From NCBI GenBank assembly GCA_002317115.1, contig DCIP01000105.1:25547-31803 (forward strand): DNA of 6,257 nt, read 5' to 3'. The notes beneath the pieces are model-generated. The model searched no databases. It saw only the letters and a list, made by a program, of their open reading frames with translations, and was not told the DNA's origin. The translations under genes were made by a program, and so were the position numbers. Source of the stretch: Candidatus Scybalocola fimicaballi. Its GTDB lineage: Bacteria; Bacteroidota; Bacteroidia; Bacteroidales; Paludibacteraceae. Positions 1 through 5,821 of the stretch are shown here, piece after piece (position 1 is the stretch's first letter; the number at the start of each line of letters is the position of its first letter).

Positions 1-372
1 GACGGTGACTTGGCTTCTAAGTTGACTCACCCAATGTACAACAAGAAGAAGATCTACCAGGTAACTCTAAACAAGGAGCTTACTGATGAGGATATGGCTA
101 CAATCGCTGCTGGTGTTGAGTTGGAGGATGGTCCAATCAAGCCAGATGAGATCAGCTTCGTAGACGATGCAGACCACAAGAAGGTAGGTATCGAGATCCA
201 CTCAGGAAGAAACCGTATCGTGCGTCGTATCTTCGACAAGCTTGGCTACCGTGTAATGCGTCTTGACCGTGTATTCTTCGCAGGTCTTACTAAGAAGGGC
301 TTGAAGAGAGGCGAGTGGAGATTCCTTACTGAGAAGGAGGTTAGCATGCTAAGAATGGGTGCATTCGAATAA
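1..372 (+). CDS. rRNA pseudouridine synthase, RsuA/RluB family (C-terminal part, 5' end outside window)
   Basis: The frame is open to the first base (Asp-Gly-Asp-Leu) and ends with TAA, so the gene starts upstream and 123 codons are visible. The family isomerises a specific uridine of ribosomal RNA to pseudouridine in the cytoplasm. Visible hallmarks are the DGDLASKLTHP segment, which in this family follows the catalytic GRLD loop (outside the window), and SGRNRIVRRIFDKLGYRVMR at about visible residues 68-87, matching the family's EGRNRQVRRMF...GYPVLRL block. GEWRFLT near the end matches the usual GEWR-L-T tail. RluB is the likeliest subfamily, but the defining N-terminus is missing. Codon use is extreme: all 13 lysines are AAG and 9 of 10 glutamates are GAG, unlike the genes downstream, which suggests strong expression. 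A hairpin terminator follows the stop. Confidence 0.92.
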   Translation, partial: DGDLASKLTHPMYNKKKIYQVTLNKELTDEDMATIAAGVELEDGPIKPDEISFVDDADHKKVGIEIHSGRNRIVRRIFDKLGYRVMRLDRVFFAGLTKKGLKRGEWRFLTEKEVSMLRMGAFE

Positions 373-399
373 TTGATGAATATCAATTAAGCTCAATAA

Positions 400-437
400 A
401 AGGGCTGTCAAGGATTTCTTTGACAGCCTTTATTTTT
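400..437 (+). terminator. Rho-independent terminator after the pseudouridine synthase gene
   Basis: GGCTGTCAA at 403-411 pairs with TTGACAGCC at 420-428 (9 bp, extendable by a G-T and an A-T pair outward), with an 8-base loop and the T-rich tail TTTATTTTT. It lies 28 bases past the stop codon and 15 bases before the next start. The glucosaminidase gene is therefore probably not cotranscribed in bulk with the gene before it. Confidence 0.88.
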
Positions 438-451
438 ACTATCAATATACC

Positions 452-1435
452 ATGAAGAACAAATTTCTATTATCTATCATCTCAGCGTTTATGCTCAACA
501 TTGCATCCGCAGTGAGCTATAAATCAGCTGAAACAGACGCATATATCGCCAAATACAAGCAGACAGCGATAGAGCAGATGAAAAAATATAAGATTCCGGC
601 AAGCATCACGTTGGCTCAGGGAATCTTGGAGAGCGGAAGCGGTAGGAGCGACCTTGCTGTCAAAGCCAACAACCATTTTGGAATCAAGTGTACAAACGAC
701 TATAAAGGCAAAACATACTATAAGAAAGACGATAAGAGACGAGATTGCTTCAGAGTTTATGCAAACGCATCTGAGAGTTTCGTCGACCATTCTCTTTTCT
801 TGCAGCGTGCCCATTATGCACCACTTTTCCAGTTGAAAATCACTGATTACAAAGGGTGGGCGAATGGTTTGAAGAAATGCGGTTATGCCACAAATCCAAA
901 GTATCCATCGTTGATTATAGAAGTGATTGAACAGAATAAACTCTATGTTTACGACGACGCTAACTATCAGGATAATAGCAAGAAAGACGACGGTGGAAAG
1001 AAGGATAATGTAGTTCCTGACAACGACAGACGACGTAGAAATGATGGGGAAGAGGTGAACCCAGTCAAGGACAAGAAGGCTGACAACGTGGATATCCGTA
1101 AGGGAGATAACCGTGTGGAAATCAATGGTGTGAGATGTGTCCAGATCAAGCCTGGAGATACATTCTATTCGTTGTCGAAGAAATATGATTTGACGGTGGA
1201 TAAACTAAAAACGTTGAATGATTTCCCGTCGAACTACACATTGAAAGTAGGCGAATATGTATTCTTGAAGCGTAAACGCAGAAGCTACAGAGCTCTTGAT
1301 TATCATGTGGTGGAACCAGGCGAGACAATGCTTTCGATTTCACAATATTATGGAGTTCAGCTTGAGCAGCTAAAGAAGCATAATAAGAAGATTACGGGAG
1401 AACCGAAAGTCGGAACAAAAGTGTTGTTGCATTAA
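452..1435 (+). CDS. Secreted peptidoglycan N-acetylglucosaminidase (GH73) with two C-terminal LysM domains
   Basis: This 327-residue protein should cleave the N-acetylglucosaminyl-beta-1,4-N-acetylmuramic acid bond of peptidoglycan outside the cytoplasm. Residues 1-20 form a signal peptide (MKNK, a hydrophobic stretch, then ASA). Residues about 29-168 are a GH73 domain like FlgJ C-terminus and LytG: AQGILESGSGRS holds the probable catalytic Glu60, followed by the NNHFGIKC block at 73-80, the FRVYANASESFVDHS segment and the GYATNPKYP motif. Residues about 170-222 are a highly charged Lys/Asp/Arg-rich linker. Two LysM modules, about 229-273 and 284-326, each begin V-x-PGxT/E and should bind glycan. 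The ATG at 452 is chosen because the signal peptide starts there. The gene stands alone between two terminators. I see no good TAnnTTTG promoter in the 79 bases upstream. The exact cleavage specificity is inferred from the family. Confidence 0.93.
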   Translation: MKNKFLLSIISAFMLNIASAVSYKSAETDAYIAKYKQTAIEQMKKYKIPASITLAQGILESGSGRSDLAVKANNHFGIKCTNDYKGKTYYKKDDKRRDCFRVYANASESFVDHSLFLQRAHYAPLFQLKITDYKGWANGLKKCGYATNPKYPSLIIEVIEQNKLYVYDDANYQDNSKKDDGGKKDNVVPDNDRRRRNDGEEVNPVKDKKADNVDIRKGDNRVEINGVRCVQIKPGDTFYSLSKKYDLTVDKLKTLNDFPSNYTLKVGEYVFLKRKRRSYRALDYHVVEPGETMLSISQYYGVQLEQLKKHNKKITGEPKVGTKVLLH

Positions 1436-1457
1436 TGTAGAGACGCACTGGCGTGTC
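1436..1457 (+). repeat. Degenerate TGTAGAGACG-type hairpin repeat
   Basis: Directly after the glucosaminidase stop, TGTAGAGACGC is followed by an imperfect inverted copy, ACGC...GCGT (1443-1446 and 1451-1454). The first ten bases, TGTAGAGACG, recur on the opposite strand at 5750-5759, where they flank a perfect palindrome. I read this as a decayed member of the same small intergenic repeat family. Confidence 0.5.
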
Positions 1458-1470
1458 ATTTTGGAGTATA

Positions 1471-1512
1471 AAATAGCGACGTTGCAAATCAGCAGCGTCG
1501 CTATTTATTTTT
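1471..1512 (+). terminator. Long hairpin terminator between convergent genes, possibly bidirectional
   Basis: AAATAGCGACG (1471-1481) pairs perfectly with CGTCGCTATTT (1496-1506). The stem extends inward through a T-G wobble and three more pairs to 15 bp, with a six-base loop AAATCA (1486-1491). ATTTTT follows on the plus strand, so it should end transcription from the glucosaminidase gene. On the minus strand the stem is followed by only a short T-rich run (revcomp TATTTTATAC). It could also end transcription of the small facing gene at 1535-1717, less strongly. Confidence 0.88.
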
Positions 1513-1534
1513 GATCATCTTATGTGATTACTTA

Positions 1535-1717
1535 TCATTCAAAAAGTCTGATCAAAGCGTTTTGATCTTTGATGTTGTTAGCGGCAATTTCTTCAAGGAC
1601 TGCCTCTTTTTCGCCGCTGTTCATGATGCTGTCAATAAGACTAGCAAATAATTCCTGAGTCTGACTTAGACGGACTAATGAGTCCCAAATCTCCTGAGCT
1701 GTCATGTATATTTCCAT
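1535..1717 (-). CDS. Small acidic helical protein of unknown function (60 residues)
   Basis: I do not recognise the family. The product has no signal peptide or membrane segment, so it is probably cytoplasmic. It is acidic and amphipathic, with helix-forming runs (EIWDSLVRLSQTQELFASLI; EKEAVLEEIAANN) and no cysteine or obvious catalytic motif. It could be a small adaptor or regulator, but nothing in the sequence shows which. Support for a real gene: a Bacteroidetes -7 element, TATATTTG, lies 32 bases upstream of the ATG, the spacing is like that at the operon promoter at 5214-5245, and a strong hairpin lies just beyond the stop. The start could instead be Met5 (ATG at 1703-1705). It lies 181 bases downstream of apbE on the same strand but has its own promoter element. 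Confidence 0.6.
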   Translation of the reverse strand: MEIYMTAQEIWDSLVRLSQTQELFASLIDSIMNSGEKEAVLEEIAANNIKDQNALIRLFE

Positions 1718-1749
1718 ATCTCATATTTTTGGTTAAACATTCAGATACT

Positions 1750-1757
1750 CAAATATA
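1750..1757 (-). promoter_or_regulatory. Bacteroidetes -7 promoter element for the 60-residue protein gene
   Basis: On the minus strand, TATATTTG matches the Bacteroidetes -7 consensus TAnnTTTG exactly. Transcription would start near 1743-1746, giving a leader of under 30 bases. No clear TTTG is found at the expected -33 spacing, so this rests on the -7 element and its position. Confidence 0.5.
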
Positions 1758-1898
1758 CGGATTATCAAAACCGATTGTCCATAAAAATATCGATTTATGA
1801 CGAACAACATATATATGAAATGAATTTTGAAATCTCAAGAGAATTTTTTGCAATTATTTACGAGTTATCCAAATTTTTAAGGATTATGTGAATGATTT

Positions 1899-2936
1899 CT
1901 ATCTCTTTTTTAAGATAATATTTTCCAAACCATCACTGTAGATCACCTTATATCCATTGGTCGACGTATCGTCGGCAACTATAAAATAGCCCATCAGAGA
2001 CGAATCTTTGGCAAGAACATCCATAGCTTTCTCAACACCCATTACCATAAATGACGTGGCGTACGCGTCGGCTGTCATGCAATCAGGCGCTATAACAGTG
2101 CTTGAAAGAATATTCTTTTGTACAGGATAACCGGAAGCTGGATCAATAGTGTGGGCATAGCGTTTTCCATCTTTGTAGTAGAAATTTCGATAATTTCCAC
2201 TTGTCGCAATTGCTCCGTCACTCAATTCCAAAACTCCTTGAATCCCATTAATTCGCTGTAACTGATCATCTTCAGGTATATTTATGCCGACTCTCCATGG
2301 CTTTCCTTTGGGACTTCTTCCTTTTACAACAATTTCTCCACCTATCTCCACCATATAGTTATTGACGCCTTTATTTTTAAGCCATTCGCCAATGATATCA
2401 CACATGTATCCTTTGGCAATGCTTGAAGCATCAAGTTGAATGCGCGGATCTGACTTATGGAGTCGACCTTGGATGTCCAAACTAATTTTCTGATAACCGA
2501 CAAATTGTTTGATACTGTCAACTGCATCAGGAGTCACATTATCTTGATTTTTGAAACCGAAGCCCCATAGGTTTACTAATGGGGCAACGGTAATATCAAA
2601 AGCTCCTGACGTTCGTCTGGAAACTTCTAGTGACTTCTCAATAACATTTTTGACGTAATGATTTGCCCTTGCATCAGCATCGTTATTGTTCATCTTGGAT
2701 ATTATAGATTTTGGATTAAACATAGATAATGAAAAATCAAAATCTTCAAACAATTTTCGGATACTATCATGCCAATCTTTGTTTTGTTCTTTGTCATTAG
2801 TTATATCCTCATGTATTATATGATAGGTGGTGGTAAATATTTGACCTTCATAAACACTGGGGCTATAGCTCTGACTATTGGCTACAAAAGCGTTAATCAT
2901 AAGTAAAGAAACAACTCTTAAAATTTTACACATCAT
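1899..2936 (-). CDS. apbE: FAD:protein FMN transferase ApbE, exported
   Basis: ApbE takes FMN from FAD and attaches it covalently, with Mg2+, to a threonine of a partner protein outside the cytoplasm. At 345 residues it is normal length for the family. An N-terminal signal segment (about 1-22, ending FVANSQS) lacks a lipobox. The family blocks are in order: TSGAFDITVAPLVNLWGFG (about 109-127), LDASSIAKGYMCD (168-180), VEIGGEIVVKG (196-206), GAIATSGNYRNFYY (241-254), HTIDPASGYPV (262-272) and CMTADAYATSFMVMG (286-300), where Asp290 and Thr294 are the expected Mg2+ ligands. No key residue appears lost. The start ATG overlaps the upstream TGA as ATGA (2933-2936), implying translational coupling, so the protein encoded just upstream is the natural substrate candidate. 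An alternative start is the second ATG (Met2). I see no strong terminator in 1758-1898. Confidence 0.96.
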   Translation of the reverse strand: MMCKILRVVSLLMINAFVANSQSYSPSVYEGQIFTTTYHIIHEDITNDKEQNKDWHDSIRKLFEDFDFSLSMFNPKSIISKMNNNDADARANHYVKNVIEKSLEVSRRTSGAFDITVAPLVNLWGFGFKNQDNVTPDAVDSIKQFVGYQKISLDIQGRLHKSDPRIQLDASSIAKGYMCDIIGEWLKNKGVNNYMVEIGGEIVVKGRSPKGKPWRVGINIPEDDQLQRINGIQGVLELSDGAIATSGNYRNFYYKDGKRYAHTIDPASGYPVQKNILSSTVIAPDCMTADAYATSFMVMGVEKAMDVLAKDSSLMGYFIVADDTSTNGYKVIYSDGLENIILKKR

Positions 2937-4666
2937 TTATTTGCTCCAAGATTTTCCTTGATAAACAGACGAATAGACTCTTCACACTGTTTGTCGTTGT
3001 TTTCCAACACGCCGGCAGCCATCCAATAAGCATATTTTCCTGTAGTGAATCCAATAAGCTCTTTTTCGTCGCTACCATAACGGAACTCAATATGGTAAGT
3101 ATCGTCTGGATTGTCAGATCTCATAAAGAAGTACTTGAACTCATCTTCATTGTCATCAACACTCTTGAAGAAATGAAAATCAAGATCTGCATTGTAGCCA
3201 ATTTTTATATAGTTATGTGAAAAGATTTCTGATGAATCAGCTGCCAATCCCTTGATTAGAGTACCGTCGAAAATAAACTTCGAAACAGACTGAATAAAAT
3301 GACATGAGAACTGCATATCATCAGTAAATCCGTTACTTGCGTCTCCAAACTTAGCTGTAGCATCTTCTCCAATAAGATTGCCAAGCATAGAGTTTTTAAG
3401 TTTTTCTGCAGCCGACGGTGCTAATTCTTTGCCTACATATTTTTCACATTCAGCTATCCACAAACTATCCCATTTTGACGAAATAACTCCGTCTTCTGAG
3501 AATAATTCAACATATGTTCCTGTCAACTTGCTTTGCAATTCAGTTGGCTTGATATCTGAACCAAAATTGATTGTTGTGCCGATTGAAATATACTTGTCTG
3601 AGTTGAACGAAATATTATAAACGTCTCCGACTTTAGCTGTATCAGTGATTGAAAGAATTCCGTCAGCATACTTGAATTTATCCTCAGATAAAACAACCGC
3701 ATTTCTTCCAGAACCCTTTTTGAGTGATGCAACAGTATAGTTTGCATCAGAAGGTACATCCTTTACATTCAGGAAGACGGTAGGGTTGATGCCTGCTTGT
3801 GCAGAACCGTCAACGACAACTGAAGCGGAAGTCTGCTGTTTTACGTATATATTGCATGGAATTGTGACATTATCCTTTCCTTTAAGGAAATAAGTCACAC
3901 TAGAGATTGTTTTGCCTTGTAGACCAGCAGTATGATTAAATGCAGGATGATTGCCATGAGGTTCTGTAAAATCTTTCACACAAAAAGCTAGTTCAGCTGT
4001 ATTGAGCCATAGATTATAAAGAGGTGTTAGTGCAAATTTCTGCCCTGTAGTTGTAGTGAGAACAGCTCCCTGCAAATCCGCAGAAGGAATGGCTGTGCGG
4101 TCGATCCCCAAAGAGATAACGTAATTACCCCAATTGACTCCGTTTCCTCCAGAAAGGGTAGTGGTAACACCTTCCATCACTACAGGAGCTGATGTATAAG
4201 CGCTGAACGAACCGTTAGGAAGAAGACGTTTTGATGATGCAAAAACAGAGTCTTCAACGAAAGTAAAACGAGATTTCTGATCCTCAGTTAGTGCGTTGTA
4301 CACTTCCTCTGTCATGCTGACACTCACGTCTTTAACTCCCAAAATCTGGTTGCCTGATTCTGAAGCAAAACATCCAGTAAACCTTGATGCTTTACCATTA
4401 GTTGCAGATGTCACGACGTCGACGCCATCTGCAATAAGATCATCCGCAGGAACACGTAGTTCGCCTTCAAAAAACTCTGCAAACGACATGTTTGTAGTAG
4501 CGTAATAGGTTTTGCCTGTATATTCACCAGGGTTAAACTCTACATTAGAAACAGAGTCTTTGGCATAAACAACATTTGTGCCGTCGACTAAATTAACACG
4601 GATATTCTGAGCCTGAATAGAGCAAGCGAATAGGAAAGACGCTACTAGAATAAAACTTTTCTTCAT
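2933..4666 (-). CDS. Exported Tp47-related protein with a flavinylation-like motif, probable ApbE substrate
   Basis: This 577-residue exported protein starts with a signal peptide (MKKSFILVASFLFACSIQAQ). LFAC at 12-15 could be a lipobox, but cleavage after AQ is equally plausible. Residues 21-47 form a short VNLVDGT...VSNVEFN module common in Prevotella exported proteins. Residues about 50-280 resemble the Tp47-like ('penicillin-binding Tp47') proteins of gut bacteria: YYATTNMSFAEFFEGEL (54-70), GVKDVSVSM (110-118), NWGNYVISL (178-186) and EPHGNHP (235-241), the last a possible metal site. DVVTSAT at 83-89 fits the flavinylation motif Dxx(S/T)(G/S)AT with Thr89 as acceptor. The C-terminal 200 residues (from about 372) look like a beta-barrel domain with YHIEFRYG and GKYAYWMAAG. 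It lies 42 bases after the gene upstream and is coupled to apbE. Penicillin binding is not implied. The redox role is inferred. Confidence 0.8.
   Translation of the reverse strand: MKKSFILVASFLFACSIQAQNIRVNLVDGTNVVYAKDSVSNVEFNPGEYTGKTYYATTNMSFAEFFEGELRVPADDLIADGVDVVTSATNGKASRFTGCFASESGNQILGVKDVSVSMTEEVYNALTEDQKSRFTFVEDSVFASSKRLLPNGSFSAYTSAPVVMEGVTTTLSGGNGVNWGNYVISLGIDRTAIPSADLQGAVLTTTTGQKFALTPLYNLWLNTAELAFCVKDFTEPHGNHPAFNHTAGLQGKTISSVTYFLKGKDNVTIPCNIYVKQQTSASVVVDGSAQAGINPTVFLNVKDVPSDANYTVASLKKGSGRNAVVLSEDKFKYADGILSITDTAKVGDVYNISFNSDKYISIGTTINFGSDIKPTELQSKLTGTYVELFSEDGVISSKWDSLWIAECEKYVGKELAPSAAEKLKNSMLGNLIGEDATAKFGDASNGFTDDMQFSCHFIQSVSKFIFDGTLIKGLAADSSEIFSHNYIKIGYNADLDFHFFKSVDDNEDEFKYFFMRSDNPDDTYHIEFRYGSDEKELIGFTTGKYAYWMAAGVLENNDKQCEESIRLFIKENLGANK
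4400..4420 (-). other. Codons of the candidate covalent FMN attachment motif (D-V-V-T-S-A-T)
   Basis: These seven codons encode residues 83-89 of the large exported protein. Established flavinylated proteins (NqrC, RnfG, FMN-binding domains) carry Dxx(S/T)(G)AT, and FMN is joined to the last Thr by a phosphoester bond. Here Ser replaces the usual Gly. The neighbouring coupled apbE makes the match more meaningful than the motif alone would. Confidence 0.55.
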
Positions 4667-4708
4667 TTTATTATTAATTAATTGTTAGATATGAATTTAC
4701 TTGTCGGA

Positions 4709-5182
4709 TTAATGAACGATTACTTTGAAGCTTCCAACTGATGTTGAGACAACATAAATAGAAGCTTTATTAGCGTTGATTGGAAGAATCAGTGATCCAT
4801 TTTCATCTGTTGAACCTTCAGAAATCAAGATGCCTAAAACATTGTAAACGGATACTTTAGATGATGGTTCTAGACCGTTTGCAACCAAATTTTCATTGAA
4901 ATAAAATGAAGGATTTTGATGTGAATTAGTTACATCAACTAAATCAGATTGAACATTTTCAATGGTGAAAGAACGATATTCTGAAATGGGATAAAAAACA
5001 GTTTCATTATCTGTTGTGATAATGAGAGATTGTTCGTTGAAAGAAACAATTGGACTTGAGGATAAGAGAAATGAAATTTTTTCTCCATTGACATCAGTTA
5101 CAACAACATTTTCTTCGGCTAAAGAATTTTGAACTAAACCTGTAAGAAAAGATGCAATAACAAAAATTAATTTTTTCTTCAT
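4709..5182 (-). CDS. Small secreted protein with a T9SS-like C-terminal sorting domain
   Basis: This 157-residue protein is the first gene of the three-gene operon. Residues 1-22 are a signal peptide (MKKKLIFVIASF...NSLA, cleavage before EEN). Residues about 25-76 form a beta-rich module, VVVTDVNGEKISFLL...IVSFNEQSLIITT, of the V-x-DG-...-F type common in Prevotella exported proteins; a shorter version begins the next protein in the operon. Residues about 91-157 resemble a type A T9SS sorting domain: GLEPSSKVSVYNVLGILISE, then IYVVSTSVGSFKVIVH at the end. It would therefore cross the outer membrane and be anchored or released at the surface. There is no enzymatic motif, and the mature part is barely larger than the sorting domain. 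It may be a structural or accessory surface protein. The ATG at 5182 fits the signal peptide and the promoter. Confidence 0.8.
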   Translation of the reverse strand: MKKKLIFVIASFLTGLVQNSLAEENVVVTDVNGEKISFLLSSSPIVSFNEQSLIITTDNETVFYPISEYRSFTIENVQSDLVDVTNSHQNPSFYFNENLVANGLEPSSKVSVYNVLGILISEGSTDENGSLILPINANKASIYVVSTSVGSFKVIVH

Positions 5183-5213
5183 TTGGTTTTTAATTTTAAT
5201 TTTTATTACGATG

Positions 5214-5245
5214 CAAAATTACCGTGTTTGTGAAATCTCGGCAAT
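5214..5245 (-). promoter_or_regulatory. Bacteroidetes-type promoter of the three-gene export/flavinylation operon
   Basis: On the minus strand, ATTG (5242-5245, one base off the -33 consensus TTTG) is followed after 20 bases by TAATTTTG (5214-5221), an exact TAnnTTTG -7 element. Transcription would start near 5207-5210. The leader of under 30 bases is almost pure A/T and lacks a Shine-Dalgarno sequence, as is usual in Bacteroidetes. Confidence 0.68.
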
Positions 5246-5491
5246 ACTCATATTTAGGCAAAATTTGATTGGCGTTCACGATTCAGTTACAAGAAATTGA
5301 ATTAAAATTCAGTCAATAACTATCTTCTATTTCAAAAATCCGAATTTGCCTATAATTAATATTATGTTTAATTTTGATTTTGAAAGAATCCTCAATAGAT
5401 AAGAGAAGAGAAATAAAAAAATCAGCAGGCAGTTGAGAGTCTACCTTGCATTAGATGCGTATTAGGAATTTAGAAATGTATAAATGATTTC
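5246..5491. other. AT-rich intergenic stretch without a recognised gene
   Basis: I see no coding frame, RNA gene or strong terminator here. The only structure noted is a weak inverted repeat, ATTAGGAA (5461-5468) with TTCCTAAT (5489-5496), overlapping the stop of the short ORF upstream. G+C is low (about 27% in 5461-5520), in contrast with the G+C-richer block that begins just beyond. Confidence 0.6.
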
Positions 5492-5725
5492 CTAATGGGA
5501 TTTTAAAGCTAGGTTGTCTTGATATCTGTAGTGATGAGGGAATGTGACAGGATCCTCGATCCCCTTCATCAGACGCTTTGTAACCTTGAACTCATGGATG
5601 CTCCTTGTGAAGAGCCACGCGCTATACTCATATGCCCTCCAGAAGCTGCCTTCGGCAAAGAGGTGGATCAGGTCGTACGACTCCCTGCCTTGCTCTATCT
5701 CGTATATTTCACTAATTGTTGCCAT
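5492..5725 (-). CDS. Short ORF resembling the N-terminus of a DGR-associated MutS-like accessory protein, probably truncated
   Basis: The likely start is the ATG at 5723-5725 (MATISEIYE), giving 77 residues; a longer frame to 5803 would translate the palindromic repeat and is unlikely. Residues 18-41, with IHLFAEGSFWRAYEYSAWLF, resemble domain I of MutS (lLFyrmGDFYElFydDA), though the MutS F-x-E mismatch motif is not kept (F-W-R). From memory, longer Bacteroidetes proteins starting this way continue with a VGFP-type segment and occur near diversity-generating retroelements. Here the similarity stops near Val60 (about base 5546), the tail looks unrelated, and base composition falls from about 50% to 27% G+C, so I read it as a remnant. 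Neither alternative frame restores a continuation. It lies 91 bases downstream of the FISUMP gene, on the same strand. It may be expressed as a short protein or be a pseudogene. Confidence 0.5.
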   Translation of the reverse strand: MATISEIYEIEQGRESYDLIHLFAEGSFWRAYEYSAWLFTRSIHEFKVTKRLMKGIEDPVTFPHHYRYQDNLALKSH

Positions 5726-5734
5726 AATAAGAAA

Positions 5735-5760
5735 AGACGGGGCATGCCCCGTCTCTACAG
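5735..5760 (-). repeat. Palindromic TGTAGAGACG repeat element with perfect 20-bp palindrome
   Basis: Bases 5735-5754 (AGACGGGGCATGCCCCGTCT) are a perfect palindrome. On the minus strand it is preceded by CTGTAG, so the element begins CTGTAGAGACGGGG. The first ten bases after the initial C match the element at 1436-1445. Short palindromes of this kind are dispersed in Bacteroidetes genomes. It lies between the FISUMP stop and the short MutS-like ORF and could form a hairpin in their shared transcript, but has no T tract. Confidence 0.75.
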
Positions 5761-5793
5761 TTGGATATAATAATTTGTCTGGATTATACCGAC

Positions 5794-5821
5794 AATTATG
5801 CATTATGAATTATGAATTATT
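5794..5821. repeat. Heptanucleotide tandem repeat at the end of the FISUMP gene
   Basis: Four 7-base units lie head to tail: AATTATG, CATTATG, AATTATG, AATTATT. On the minus strand the last unit contains the TAA stop (5817-5819) of the FISUMP-domain gene, so the repeat joins its coding end to the intergenic region. Confidence 0.75.

Noticed and set aside
524..814. Minus-strand frame of 96 codons inside the glucosaminidase gene
   Set aside because: It lies entirely within the conserved GH73 coding sequence on the other strand and has no recognisable motif or promoter.
1818..1850. TCTCAAGAGA followed by a T run, considered as a plus-strand terminator
   Set aside because: The stem has only four pairs, and no plus-strand gene precedes it that would need one.
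4404..4432. Inverted repeat GCAGATG...CATCTGC around the flavinylation motif codons
   Set aside because: It is inside a conserved coding region, has no T tract, and its 7-bp arms with a 15-base loop are easily explained by chance.
5183..5491. Search for a DGR template repeat or reverse transcriptase fragment
   Set aside because: The stretch is AT-rich, has stops in all frames, and shows no resemblance to the FISUMP C-terminal segment or to an RT YxDD motif.
5461..5496. Inverted repeat ATTAGGAA...TTCCTAAT at the end of the short ORF, considered as a terminator
   Set aside because: The stem is only 8 A/T-rich bp with a 20-base loop, and no T run follows on the minus strand.
5726..5803. N-terminal extension of the short MutS-like ORF to an ATG at 5803
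   Set aside because: The extra 26 residues translate the heptamer flank and the palindromic repeat element. The family-like sequence begins at MATISEIYE (5725).
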